Below are positions 43,844 through 52,834 of a stretch of DNA of 64,000 nt, in pieces. The position numbers and the translations under genes are program-made. The stretch spans positions 62,001 to 126,000 of the forward strand of contig CALULL010000003.1 of assembly GCA_944321465.1 (NCBI GenBank), in the 5' to 3' direction. The DNA is from an uncultured Bacteroides sp. Lineage in GTDB: Bacteria > Bacteroidota > Bacteroidia > Bacteroidales > Bacteroidaceae. How positions within the stretch are numbered: the stretch's first letter is position 1; each line of letters begins with the position of its first letter. The notes beneath the pieces were generated by a model. The model made no database searches. It was not told where the DNA came from and saw only the letters and a list, made by a program, of their open reading frames with translations.

Positions 43844-44941
43844 TTAACGTTTAGAGCCAGGATTCGACAAGTCGCTCAGGTACCATTGGAACATACGTTG
43901 CACGCCTTCCTCGATGTCAATGCGGTGGTGCCAGCCTAAGGCGTGGAGCTTGGAGGGGTCGGTAAGTTTGCGCATGGTCCCGTCGGGTTTTGTCGCATCA
44001 AACTCCAGTTGTCCCTTGAAGCCTACGGTGCTCATTACCAGCTCGGCCAACTGGCGTATGCTCAGTTCCTTGCCTGTTCCTATGTTGATGTGACAGTTCC
44101 GTATGTCCTTCGTGCCCGGGCTGTAGGTGTCTTTGAAGTCTACGCGCTCCATGACGAAGACACATGCGTCGGCCATTTCTTCGCTCCACAGAAATTCGCG
44201 CAAGGGTCGTCCTGTTCCCCATAACGTAAGTTTTCCTTTCTCAACGCCATAGTGCGCCAGCATGGCGAGGATGTTGCCCCAAGGAGCTTGTCCGTCTATC
44301 CCTTCCACCGGACGACGGTCGAGGTCTCGGCGCAAAGCCGACCCGTCATCTGCTTCGAGGCAACGGGCAAGATAAGCCTTGCGTATCATGGCCGGGAGCA
44401 CATGGCTGCGCTCAAGATCGAAGTTGTCGTTTGGTCCGTAGAGATTGGTAGGCATCACTGCTATGTAATTGGTGCCATATTGCAGGTTAAAGCTCTCGCA
44501 CATCTTCAGGCCGGCTATTTTGGCAATCGCGTAAGGCTCGTTCGTATATTCCAGCGGAGAGGTGAGCAAGGCATTCTCCTGCATGGGCTGGCAGGCATCC
44601 CGTGGATAAATGCAGGTGCTGCCCAAGAACAGCAACTTTTTCACACCATGCCGAAAACTCTCGCCAATGACATTCTGCTGGATTTGCAAATTGTTGTAGA
44701 TGAAGTCCGCACGATAACGGCTGTTGGCCATGATACCTCCCACAAAGGCCGCAGCCAGAAACACGTAATCAGGGCGTTCGCCATCAAAGAACTGGCGCAC
44801 CGCCACTGCGTCGCGCAAATCGAGTTCCGCGTGAGAGCGGCCTACCAGATTTGTATATCCCCTCTGCTGTAGGCTCTTCCAGATGGCCGAACCTACTAGT
44901 CCACGGTGTCCGGCCACGTATATCTTATCATTCTTTTCCAT
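43844..44941 (-). CDS. fcl: GDP-L-fucose synthase
   Basis: The protein has 365 residues from the ATG at 44941; the upstream extension has no family similarity. The Rossmann motif is YVAGHRGLVGSAIW. The SDR catalytic triad is in LGSTCIYP (Ser) and YAIAKIAGLK (Tyr and Lys). AAFVGGIMANSRY is typical of the family. It performs the epimerase/reductase step from GDP-4-keto-6-deoxymannose to GDP-fucose, feeding capsule and glycan fucosylation. It is longer than the usual 320 residues by an insertion around residues 215-240. It follows gmd. Confidence 0.95.
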   Translation of the reverse strand: MEKNDKIYVAGHRGLVGSAIWKSLQQRGYTNLVGRSHAELDLRDAVAVRQFFDGERPDYVFLAAAFVGGIMANSRYRADFIYNNLQIQQNVIGESFRHGVKKLLFLGSTCIYPRDACQPMQENALLTSPLEYTNEPYAIAKIAGLKMCESFNLQYGTNYIAVMPTNLYGPNDNFDLERSHVLPAMIRKAYLARCLEADDGSALRRDLDRRPVEGIDGQAPWGNILAMLAHYGVEKGKLTLWGTGRPLREFLWSEEMADACVFVMERVDFKDTYSPGTKDIRNCHINIGTGKELSIRQLAELVMSTVGFKGQLEFDATKPDGTMRKLTDPSKLHALGWHHRIDIEEGVQRMFQWYLSDLSNPGSKR

Positions 44942-45035
44942 ATTGTGAAGTCTTTGAGGTACAATTCGGTTGGCAAAGTCTGCCGGGACTTGCGGGGCTT
45001 TTACCCTTGCCAGGACCGGACAGGATGCCGGGTGT

Positions 45036-46109
45036 TCACATAGTAGAGCGCACGTGCAGTTTACGGACAAAGTTCATGTCGTGAGAGGCCATGATGCGCA
45101 CCAGCTCTTCAAAAGGAGTTTTGGAGGGGTTCCAGCCCAAGAGGGTTTTGGCTTTGGTGGGGTCTCCCAGGAGCTGGTCCACCTCGGTGGGGCGGAAGTA
45201 CTTCGGGTCGACTTCCACCAGGGTGCGCCCTGTCGCTGTGTCAATGCCCTTCTCGTCGATACCCGTGCCTTCCCAGCGCAACTCGATGCCCACCTCCCGG
45301 AAGGCCAGGGTCGCAAACTCGCGTACGGTGTGCATCTGCCCGGTTGCTATTACAAAATCCTCGGGGTGGCTGTGCTGTAGCATGAGCCACATGCACTCCA
45401 CGTAGTCAGGGGCGTATCCCCAGTCGCGTTTTGCATCCAGGTTGCCAAGGTATAGTTTGTCCTGAAAACCCTGCACGATGCGTGCTGCTGCCAAGGTGAT
45501 TTTGCGGGTGACAAAGTTCTCGCCCCGACGTTCGCTCTCGTGGTTGAACAGGATGCCGTTGACGGCAAACATACCATAACTCTCCCGGTAGTTCTTCGTT
45601 ATCCAGAAGCCATATTGCTTGGCCACTCCATAGGGCGAACGGGGATAGAAGGGGGTTGTTTCCCGTTGGGGGATTTCCTGCACTTTGCCGAAAAGCTCGG
45701 AGGTGGAGGCTTGGTAGATGCGGGTCCTATGCTCCATGCCCAGGATGCGCACTGCCTCCAGCATGCGAAGGGTCCCCACGGCATCGGTCTCTGCCGTGTA
45801 TTCGGGCACGTCGAACGAGACTTTGACGTGGCTCTGAGCCGCCAGGTTGTATATCTCGTCGGGACGCACCTGCTGGATGATGCGTATCAGCGAGCTGGAG
45901 TCTGTCATGTCGCCGTAATGGAGGTTAACCAGACGTTTCTGCTTCATGTCTCTTACCCACTCGTCAAAATACAAGTGCTCTATTCTGCCCGTATTGAAGG
46001 AAGAAGAGCGGCGCAAGATGCCGTGCACCTCGTATCCCTTTTGCAAAAGGAACTCGGCAAGGAACGATCCGTCCTGTCCCGTTATTCCCGATATCAAAGC
46101 TACTTTCAT
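45036..46109 (-). CDS. gmd: GDP-mannose 4,6-dehydratase
   Basis: The protein has 357 residues. The nucleotide-binding motif is [19 protein letters not shown], with [15 protein letters not shown]. The catalytic Ser/Thr-Tyr-Lys are in [11 protein letters not shown] and [15 protein letters not shown]. The C-terminal part has [19 protein letters not shown]. It makes GDP-4-keto-6-deoxymannose for Fcl, 94 bases downstream. The pair supplies GDP-fucose for surface polysaccharides. Confidence 0.97.
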   Translation of the reverse strand: MKVALISGITGQDGSFLAEFLLQKGYEVHGILRRSSSFNTGRIEHLYFDEWVRDMKQKRLVNLHYGDMTDSSSLIRIIQQVRPDEIYNLAAQSHVKVSFDVPEYTAETDAVGTLRMLEAVRILGMEHRTRIYQASTSELFGKVQEIPQRETTPFYPRSPYGVAKQYGFWITKNYRESYGMFAVNGILFNHESERRGENFVTRKITLAAARIVQGFQDKLYLGNLDAKRDWGYAPDYVECMWLMLQHSHPEDFVIATGQMHTVREFATLAFREVGIELRWEGTGIDEKGIDTATGRTLVEVDPKYFRPTEVDQLLGDPTKAKTLLGWNPSKTPFEELVRIMASHDMNFVRKLHVRSTM

Positions 46110-46136
46110 CAGCGATTGTTTTTTAGGATTAGCGAT

Positions 46137-47264
46137 TTATTTGCAAACAATCAGTTCGTACTGAGTCGTTCCGATGCCCAGTTTCTCGGCATGGCGCAGC
46201 CCGGAGAGCCAGTCCGTATCGGGGTGCACCATGTGGAATTTGTCCTGTCCGCACAAGTCTTCGTGCTCGTGCGTGTTGCCCAGCACGTTGTTGGTGTGTA
46301 GCACCGGGGCCTTCATCACCAGGTCGGCGCAAGCCATGTCGAGAGCCACCGGGTCCTGGGAGGCCAACATGCCCAGGTCGGGGACTATTGCTGCGTCGTT
46401 GTGGTTCCAGCAGTCGCATTCGGGCGACACGTTCATAACAAAACTGATGTGGAAGTGGGGCTTGTCCTTCAGTACGGCCTTGGTGTATTCGGCTATCTTG
46501 CAATTCAGGCGTTCGGAGGTGTCCCAGTCGCTCACCACAGCTGCATCGTGCTGGCACAGGGCCACACATTGCCCGCAGCCCACGCACTTCGCATAGTCTA
46601 TTTCGGCCTTATGCCGGGCGTTCAGGTGAATAGCGTCGTGGGCACAGTGCTTCACGCAGATGTTGCAGCCTATGCAGTTGTCCTCGTTGACTTTGGGTTG
46701 CGAGCTGGCATGAAGTTCGAGCTTGCCGCCCACGCTGGCACATCCCATGCCCAGGTTCTTCAACGCGCCGCCAAATCCGGCTTGCTCATGTCCTTTGAAA
46801 TGGTTCATCGTGACAATGGCATCGGCGTCGGCTATGGCCGAGCCTATCTTGGGGGCCGGGCAATACTCGGCACCCTCGATGGGGATTTCGCGGTATTCCG
46901 TGCCCTTCAGGCCGTCGGCTATGATGACCTGGCACTGGGCCGATATGGGGTTAAAGCCATTTTCCATCGCGCTTTGCAGGTGGTCCACCGCGTTGGAGCG
47001 GCGGCCACTATACAGCGTGTTGCTGTCCGTAAGGAACGGGCGTGCCCCAAGGCTGCGCAGCAACTGCGCCATCCGGGCGGCGTAGTTGGGGCGAATGTAT
47101 GCCAGATTGCCCGGCTCGCCAAAGTGGATTTTAATGGCCGTGAAACAATCTTTCAACGGAAGTTCTGTGATGCCTGCACGTTTGGCCAACCGCTCCATCT
47201 TGTCCAAGAGATTGGAAGTGGGCGAAGTGCGCAAATCTGAAAAATAAACCTTTGCTTTTTCCAT
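46137..47264 (-). CDS. DUF362 domain protein with two 4Fe-4S clusters
   Basis: The protein has 375 residues from the ATG at 47264. The DUF362 region starts KAKVYFSDLRTS and holds FTAIKIHFGEPGNLAYIRP. A bacterial ferredoxin insertion has CIGCNICVKHCAHDAI and CVGCGQCVALCQHDAA (about residues 186-235). The remaining C-terminal part resumes DUF362. It is cytoplasmic; the electron partner is unknown. It is 27 bases upstream of gmd in the same direction, so it may be co-transcribed with the fucose genes, though a functional link is not obvious. Confidence 0.88.
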   Translation of the reverse strand: MEKAKVYFSDLRTSPTSNLLDKMERLAKRAGITELPLKDCFTAIKIHFGEPGNLAYIRPNYAARMAQLLRSLGARPFLTDSNTLYSGRRSNAVDHLQSAMENGFNPISAQCQVIIADGLKGTEYREIPIEGAEYCPAPKIGSAIADADAIVTMNHFKGHEQAGFGGALKNLGMGCASVGGKLELHASSQPKVNEDNCIGCNICVKHCAHDAIHLNARHKAEIDYAKCVGCGQCVALCQHDAAVVSDWDTSERLNCKIAEYTKAVLKDKPHFHISFVMNVSPECDCWNHNDAAIVPDLGMLASQDPVALDMACADLVMKAPVLHTNNVLGNTHEHEDLCGQDKFHMVHPDTDWLSGLRHAEKLGIGTTQYELIVCK

Positions 47265-47361
47265 AATTACGAAACCTATGTTTGTTATATGTTGTGGCGG
47301 TCCCGCAGGGCCTGCCACGGAAAACGTTCTAAGTCCGAAACCCGCTGCCGGGCGGTGTGCG

Positions 47362-48867
47362 TCAGTTCTTCCAGAAACGGGGATAGAACATCAGCAGCAC
47401 GCAAAACATCTCCAGACGGCCTATCAGCATGACGAACGACAGGACCCACTTGGCCGCGTCGGGCATGGCGTTCCACGAGTAGGCGGGTCCGAAGTCGCCA
47501 AAGGCAAGCCCGGCGTTGCCCATGCTCGATGCCACCAGTCCCAGCGCGTCGGAAAAGCCGATGCCCAGCAGGCACAATACGGCCCAGCCGACCAATATGC
47601 ACAGCAAGTAGAGGCTGATGAACATCAGCACGCCCATCACGGTGTCCGACGGAAGAGCCTGATTGTTGATGCGCACCGGGATGACGGCATTGGGGTGTAT
47701 CAGGCGGCTGAAGTAGTTGCGTATGACTTTGCCCAGCACCAGGAGTCGGAGCGACTTGATGCCGCCACCCGTAGAGCCCGTGCACCCACCGGCCAAGATG
47801 GCATACATCAGCAGCACCCACGTGAAGGGAGGCCACAGCATGTAGTCGTCGGTGGAGAAGCCACACGACGTGTGGAGGGTAGACACTTGGAAGAGAGCCT
47901 TCCGGAAAGCACTCTCCACGTCGAGGCCTTTCTGAAACGCCAGTACCGCTGTTATAATCAGCGTCACACCCAGAACCGAGCACAGGTAGAACCGAAGCTC
48001 TTCATCCCTGAACATCTTCTTCCAGCCGTTGTTGACCCACAGGAAGTAAAGCGTGAAGTTAACGCCCGACAGTATCATGAACACGGCAATGACATACTCT
48101 ATGAAAGGTGAGTTCCAATAGGCTATGCTGGCCTGCTTGGTGGAGAAGCCCCCCGTGCCCGTAGTGGAGAAGGCGTGGCAAATGGCATCGAACATACTCA
48201 TGCCGCCGACGTAGAGCAGTATGATTTCCGCAATGTTGAGCACCAGGAACACGCTCCATATCCACTTCACCATGACGCTTATCTTGGAGTGCAGCTTGTC
48301 GTGCGTGACACCTGTCGCCTCGGCCGAAAACAGCTGCACGTTGCCCTCGCTCACCAAGGGCAGCAGTGCCACAGCGAAGCAGACGATGCCCAGGCCGCCT
48401 ATGGCGTGGGTCAGGCTGCGCCAGAACAGGATGCCGTGCGACAGGCTGTCTATGTTGTCCAGCACGGTGGCGCCGGTGGTGGTAAAGCCCGACATGGTCT
48501 CAAAAAAGGCGTCGGCCACGCTGTCCACACTGCCGCTGAAGCAAAAGGGCAACATGCCGAACAGGGTGAACAGTACCCACACCAGCGTGGCTATGCAGTA
48601 TCCGTCGCGCCGTCCCAGCCTGTGTTCGGCGTTGCGGCTGACAAGAAACAGCACGCCGGCCGCAGCAGCCGTGATGACTGCCGTCAGCAGGAATGCCCTT
48701 ACGTCGTCTTCGCCGTATCCCCACGACACGGCTGCACACAGCAGGAACATGGCAACTTCGACCAACAGCAGGATGCCCAGTACGCGGCAGATTATCTTGT
48801 GATTGATAATGCTTTTGGGCTTGTTACGATAGCTGTTGTACAGGGTATCCGATATAAATCCCTCCAT
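47362..48867 (-). CDS. trkH: TrkH-family potassium uptake protein
   Basis: The protein has 501 residues. Four pore-loop filters are visible: MSGFTTTGATVL, FSTTGTGGFST, HTSCGFSTDD and SSMGNAGLAFG. These are typical of TrkH/KtrB monomers with four M1-P-M2 repeats. It is an inner-membrane channel-like potassium (or sodium-potassium) transporter. No trkA gene is adjacent, so its regulatory ring protein must be encoded elsewhere. Confidence 0.93.
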   Translation of the reverse strand: MEGFISDTLYNSYRNKPKSIINHKIICRVLGILLLVEVAMFLLCAAVSWGYGEDDVRAFLLTAVITAAAAGVLFLVSRNAEHRLGRRDGYCIATLVWVLFTLFGMLPFCFSGSVDSVADAFFETMSGFTTTGATVLDNIDSLSHGILFWRSLTHAIGGLGIVCFAVALLPLVSEGNVQLFSAEATGVTHDKLHSKISVMVKWIWSVFLVLNIAEIILLYVGGMSMFDAICHAFSTTGTGGFSTKQASIAYWNSPFIEYVIAVFMILSGVNFTLYFLWVNNGWKKMFRDEELRFYLCSVLGVTLIITAVLAFQKGLDVESAFRKALFQVSTLHTSCGFSTDDYMLWPPFTWVLLMYAILAGGCTGSTGGGIKSLRLLVLGKVIRNYFSRLIHPNAVIPVRINNQALPSDTVMGVLMFISLYLLCILVGWAVLCLLGIGFSDALGLVASSMGNAGLAFGDFGPAYSWNAMPDAAKWVLSFVMLIGRLEMFCVLLMFYPRFWKN

Positions 48868-49045
48868 AAAACGTGTTTCTTAGAGTCTTTTTTTCGTATG
48901 GTTTGCGTTTTTGGGCGGGTAAAGGTATCCCTTTTATTCGACTTGGCCAGCATATTGGCTCACTTTTTTGTCGTCCGGCATCTTGCAGGAGCGTTTCGGG
49001 GCTGCCGCCAAGCCGGTTGTCGCACCGGGCGGACGCTCGCTTCGG

Positions 49046-49160
49046 GCACACCTGCCCTGCTCACGGGGGGGGACCTGTGCCTCCCTGCAAGCGAACCTGC
49101 GCCCGCAAGCGGGCAGACCTGTGGCTGGCGGCGGGCAAACCTGTGCTTCCTCGGGGACAC
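49046..49160. repeat. 22-base tandem repeat array, five units
   Basis: The acctg motif recurs at 49050, 49073, 49095, 49117 and 49139 (one step of 23, then 22). Cores are acctgccctgctcac, acctgtgcctccctgc, acctgcgcccgcaagc, acctgtggctggcggc and acctgtgcttcctcgg. It lies in the divergent gap between trkH and the DUF486 gene, with no 200-base element nearby. The remainder of 48868-49272 shows nothing recognised. Confidence 0.8.
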
Positions 49161-49272
49161 ACAAAGTGGCACGAGGATGCCGACAGAGGGAGCGGGAGGC
49201 CAATAGGGTAAAAATGTCAGCGAAAATGCCGAGAAGACGGCGCGGGAAGATGGCAAATCCGTTCCTGTGCAT

Positions 49273-49280
49273 TATCTTTG
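49273..49280 (+). promoter_or_regulatory. Bacteroidetes -7 box ahead of the DUF486 gene
   Basis: TATCTTTG lies 65 bases before the ATG. Confidence 0.6.
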
Positions 49281-49344
49281 CGCCCTCGTTGGGCGGACAG
49301 CCCGTCTGCCGCCGCAGAAAGAAATCTAAAACAACGTTTTGCCT

Positions 49345-49716
49345 ATGAAAGCATTGACTACGGTTTTGCTACTGGTGGTTTCAAACATTTTCATGACCTT
49401 TGCCTGGTATGGCCACCTGAAGTTGCAGGAGATGAAGATTTCGACCAATTGGCCGCTCTATGCCGTCATCCTGTTTTCTTGGTCCATAGCACTGGCCGAA
49501 TATTCTTTCCAGGTGCCTGCCAACCGCATAGGGTTTTCCGGCAACGGGGGGCCTTTCTCGCTGATGCAGCTCAAGGTCATTCAAGAGGTCGTTACTTTGG
49601 TCGTGTTCACGCTGTTCACCACCATCTTTTTCAAAGGGGAGTCGCTGCACTGGAACCATTTTGCAGCCTTCGTCTGCCTGGTGCTTGCCGTCTACTTCGT
49701 GTTCTGCAAGGGGTGA
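49345..49716 (+). CDS. DUF486 family small membrane protein
   Basis: The protein has 123 residues from the ATG at 49345. Four hydrophobic helices are present. Family hallmarks are SNIFMTFAWYGHLK, SIALAEYSFQVPANRIG and LKVIQEVVTLVVF. DUF486 resembles half of a DMT (drug/metabolite) transporter; the substrate is unknown. It is monocistronic, converging on apbE. Confidence 0.9.
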   Translation: MKALTTVLLLVVSNIFMTFAWYGHLKLQEMKISTNWPLYAVILFSWSIALAEYSFQVPANRIGFSGNGGPFSLMQLKVIQEVVTLVVFTLFTTIFFKGESLHWNHFAAFVCLVLAVYFVFCKG

Positions 49717-49873
49717 AAGGAATACATCGGGGAGCAAGCCTTTGCGTGTACCTGCATTTTCGCACCTTACACCGGTACCGGGGCGGAGCGCAGACTTACG
49801 CCGGGGCCGAAAAGATGGCATTAAGCCTGACGACTTTCCGGGATACGCGAGGGTTGTCCCGGAGGGAGGAGCG

Positions 49874-50908
49874 TCACTGCGGGTTGTTGTCAATGTATTG
49901 CTCTAAGCCTTTGGTCTGATAGGTACGCAGATTGCCAGTCGAGTCGGCGTAGATGAAGTAGGCGTGCAGCTGCGGATTATCCTCGACGAAAGCCGCCGCC
50001 TTGTCAAGCCCCATCACCATGAAGGACGTGGCATAGGCATCGGCACTCATGCAGTCGGCGGCAATGACGGTGGCCGACAACAATTCGTGCTGTACGGGGT
50101 AGCCCGTATGGGGGTCGATGGTGTGGGCGTACTTTTTCCCGTCGCGGTAGTAGAAGTTGCGGTAGTTGCCCGAGGTGGCTATGCCGACATCGGTGATGTG
50201 CAACACTTCTTGCAGCTCGCGGTTGGTCGACAGCGAGTCGTCCACGGGCTTGTTTATCCCGATGCGCCACAGGGCTTGCTGGGGGTTGCGTCCCCGCACC
50301 ACGACTTCGCCTCCTATGTCTACCATGAAGTTCTTCACTCCCTGCCGCTCCAGCAGGTGCCCGATGATGTCGACGGCATAGCCCTTGGCCACGGCACTGC
50401 AGTCGAGCATGGTCTGCGGGTGTTGCTTCTGCACGTAGCCTTCGGGCGTGAGCCGCACGCTCTGGTAGCCCACATAGCGCAGCAGGCTGTCTATCGTGGC
50501 CGGTCGGGGGAAGACACCGTCCTTGAACCCAAATCCCCAGGCGTTGACAAGGGGGGCGACGGTGATGTCGAAGGCACCGGCTGTCTGGCGCGATATTTCC
50601 ATGCTGCGCTTGAAGACTGTGGTGAAAAGGGAGTCGGGGAGGACGCGCTCGTTGCGGTTGATGCGCGAAATGACAGAGGTGTCGTTGAAGGGCGACAGCG
50701 AGCCGTCAAAGCGGGCCAGTTCCTTTTCTATCTGTTCTTGCAGGTCTTCCCTCGACTGGTAAGTTATGTTGTATGCCGTGCCGAAGATTAGACCCGTGGC
50801 TGTGCGGTAGGGCACGGCAGTTGTGTTGTGGCGGACGAGGATCCAGACTGTAGCGGCCAACAGCAGTGCTATCCCGGCCAGGTTGCGCAGTAATTTTTTC
50901 TTTTCCAT
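49874..50908 (-). CDS. apbE: FAD:protein FMN transferase (ApbE)
   Basis: The protein has 344 residues. An N-terminal membrane anchor (about residues 8-26) implies periplasmic location. ApbE motifs are RFDGSLSPFNDTSVISRIN, DITVAPLVNAWGFG, DCSAVAKGYAVDIIG and YAHTIDPHTGYPVQ. It transfers FMN to threonines in (S/T)-x-A-T motifs of RnfD and RnfG, both encoded in this window. It is the last gene of the DUF4199-GT2-DUF6452-DUF6048-mntP run, 90 bases after mntP. Confidence 0.94.
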   Translation of the reverse strand: MEKKKLLRNLAGIALLLAATVWILVRHNTTAVPYRTATGLIFGTAYNITYQSREDLQEQIEKELARFDGSLSPFNDTSVISRINRNERVLPDSLFTTVFKRSMEISRQTAGAFDITVAPLVNAWGFGFKDGVFPRPATIDSLLRYVGYQSVRLTPEGYVQKQHPQTMLDCSAVAKGYAVDIIGHLLERQGVKNFMVDIGGEVVVRGRNPQQALWRIGINKPVDDSLSTNRELQEVLHITDVGIATSGNYRNFYYRDGKKYAHTIDPHTGYPVQHELLSATVIAADCMSADAYATSFMVMGLDKAAAFVEDNPQLHAYFIYADSTGNLRTYQTKGLEQYIDNNPQ

Positions 50909-50998
50909 TGCGGATTGTTAAGGAGGAGTTGGAGGTTAAGGATTTGTCTTGACGGGGTTGCGGGGAGACGATGCGGCATTCTCCGCGACATGGGAACA

Positions 50999-51580
50999 TC
51001 AGCCGAGGAACAGGTGTTCGATGAGTATTTTCGTACCGATGCCCACGAGGATGATGCCTCCCCACAGCTCGGCTTTCAGCCTGCGGGCAAGGCCGCAGCC
51101 GCATTGTATCCCGAACAGGAGTCCGAGCAGCGAGAGCACGAACGACACAAACCCGATGACGCAGACGGGATAGGTAATGTCCGCCACCGACTTCATGCCC
51201 AAAAAGGCAAACGATATGCCCACGGCCAGCGCGTCGATGCTGGTGGCAATGGCCAGAATCAGGACGACTTTGAGGCGCGTGGGGTTGAACTCCTGCCGCA
51301 GTTCTTCGTTCTTGAAGGATTCCCTTATCATGCGTCCGCCCAAGAAAGCCAGTATGCCGAAGGCTATCCAGTGGTCCACGCTCTCGATGAGGTGACTGAA
51401 CGTGCTGGCACCAAGCCAGCCTATCATGGGCATCAATGCCTGGAAGAAGCCAAAGGCAAATGCCAGAACAAGCATGGGTTTCCACTGTATCTTTTTCAGG
51501 ATGATGCCGCTTGCCACAGATATGGCAAAGCAATCCATCGCCAGTCCGATGGCTAAGAGCCAAATCTCAAATCCGTTCAT
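50999..51580 (-). CDS. mntP: Manganese efflux pump MntP
   Basis: The protein has 193 residues with six hydrophobic helices. MntP motifs are LAIGLAMDCFAISVASG (first conserved Asp), IAFGILAFLGGRMI, and ATSIDALAVGISFAFLG (second Asp). It exports excess manganese across the inner membrane. It overlaps the DUF6048 stop by four bases, so it is translated from that message. No manganese riboswitch was seen upstream. Confidence 0.93.
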   Translation of the reverse strand: MNGFEIWLLAIGLAMDCFAISVASGIILKKIQWKPMLVLAFAFGFFQALMPMIGWLGASTFSHLIESVDHWIAFGILAFLGGRMIRESFKNEELRQEFNPTRLKVVLILAIATSIDALAVGISFAFLGMKSVADITYPVCVIGFVSFVLSLLGLLFGIQCGCGLARRLKAELWGGIILVGIGTKILIEHLFLG

Positions 51581-52380
51581 TTCTTTTTATAAGGCAGTTT
51601 ATAGGTTATGGCATAGATTACACCCAGGTTACTGGAGTCGTATCGTCCGAAGCCTGGGACATACCACGGTGAACCGTAGGGGCTGTGGGTGTCTTTCAGT
51701 CTTATCCTGTAGCGTACGGACCACCCCATGTAGAGGTTTCCCCAGACACGGGTCCGCAAGCCCAGATTTAGTTCACCCCAATGCTGGGTGCTCTTCATGT
51801 CGTTGTGGTGATAGGGGACACTGCCTCCCCAAATGTCGTCGGGCAAATGCGGGTTGTCCAACCCTTCGCCATAGATGGGGTCGCCAATGGAAGGGGAGTT
51901 GACATCGTAGTTGAAACTGCTCACAGCGTAGCGCACTCCTACGAACAGCATGTGCCCGTGCTTTTTGCCATAGAACACGTTGTAGTCCATGCCCAGCCGG
52001 AAGTAGGGAGCCTGGGTCTGGTAGTGTATGCCGTTGTCGCTCCATTTGTCCGATGCTGCGTAGCCCAGTTCTATGACAGGGAAATAGCGGTGCTTGAGGT
52101 TTACATCGACGATTACGGCACTTCCGGTACCGTTGCCCCCCAGCAGACCGTTTCCCAGACTCCACAGGTCGAGTCCCACAGAGATGCCGTTGAAAAGCGG
52201 ATAGGTCACTTCCGGTTCTTTCTTCTCCTTCTTTTGTTTGCCCTTGTCCGTTGCCGGGCGTTGGGGGCGAGTGGAAGAATAGTCGTAGGACTGCTGTCCA
52301 TAGAACGGAACGGAAATCAGGAGCGCAAGCACCACACTAATAATATAGTCTGAGATTTTCCGTCCCATAAATATTGGCAT
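51577..52380 (-). CDS. DUF6048-like exported protein
   Basis: The protein has 267 residues. A signal peptide (about residues 10-30, ending SVPFYGQQ) is followed by a basic linker (GKQKKEKKEPE). Many aromatic beta-strands follow, suggesting a small outer-membrane beta-barrel (porin-like) with a TYKLPYKKK end. It overlaps the DUF6452 gene by up to 44 bases if the first Met is used; a Met four codons in is also possible. The family name is from memory of Bacteroidales neighbours and should be checked. No function is known to me. Confidence 0.7.
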   Translation of the reverse strand: MPIFMGRKISDYIISVVLALLISVPFYGQQSYDYSSTRPQRPATDKGKQKKEKKEPEVTYPLFNGISVGLDLWSLGNGLLGGNGTGSAVIVDVNLKHRYFPVIELGYAASDKWSDNGIHYQTQAPYFRLGMDYNVFYGKKHGHMLFVGVRYAVSSFNYDVNSPSIGDPIYGEGLDNPHLPDDIWGGSVPYHHNDMKSTQHWGELNLGLRTRVWGNLYMGWSVRYRIRLKDTHSPYGSPWYVPGFGRYDSSNLGVIYAITYKLPYKKK

Positions 52381-52819
52381 CTGGGTTGATTGTGTAAATA
52401 GAGTCGAGCCTGTGCCGGGTGTAGCGTATGCCCGTAACCGTTTGTTGCATTTGGTAGCCGCAGTCGAGAGAAATGAAATAGGGGGTATTCTCGTGGTGGA
52501 TGACCACAGTGTCTCTGTAGCGTTGGTCGTAGTGGAACACCAGCACGGTAGAATCTGTCGTATAGCGCAGGGGGATGCTGATGTCTTTCACGTCCTGCTG
52601 GTTGTTTATGATTACCGAGTCGGTTGCGTAGGCGGTCACTGTCAGTGAGTCCAGTGTGTCGCGCAAGAGAGTCCCCGTGTATTCTGCTCTATAGATGTTG
52701 CACTGCAGCATGGGGCGTGCCGTCATGCTACAGTCCTCTTCTTCGGAGCAGGCGCTAAGGAGACCCGGTAGCGGTCCCATGGCCACGCACAATATAATAA
52801 GGTATAACAGTTTTTTCAT
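52337..52819 (-). CDS. DUF6452-like lipoprotein
   Basis: The protein has 160 residues. A signal peptide ends in a lipobox-like SACS (about residues 22-25), so it is probably lipid-anchored. The rest is beta-rich, with TARPMLQCNIY and DCGYQMQQTVTGIRYT. It overlaps the next gene and precedes it in every reading here, so the two likely work together at the envelope. The family name is from memory; the function is unknown. Confidence 0.7.
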   Translation of the reverse strand: MKKLLYLIILCVAMGPLPGLLSACSEEEDCSMTARPMLQCNIYRAEYTGTLLRDTLDSLTVTAYATDSVIINNQQDVKDISIPLRYTTDSTVLVFHYDQRYRDTVVIHHENTPYFISLDCGYQMQQTVTGIRYTRHRLDSIYTINPDANIYGTENLRLYY

Positions 52820-52834
52820 TTCAGTGCGTTCTGT

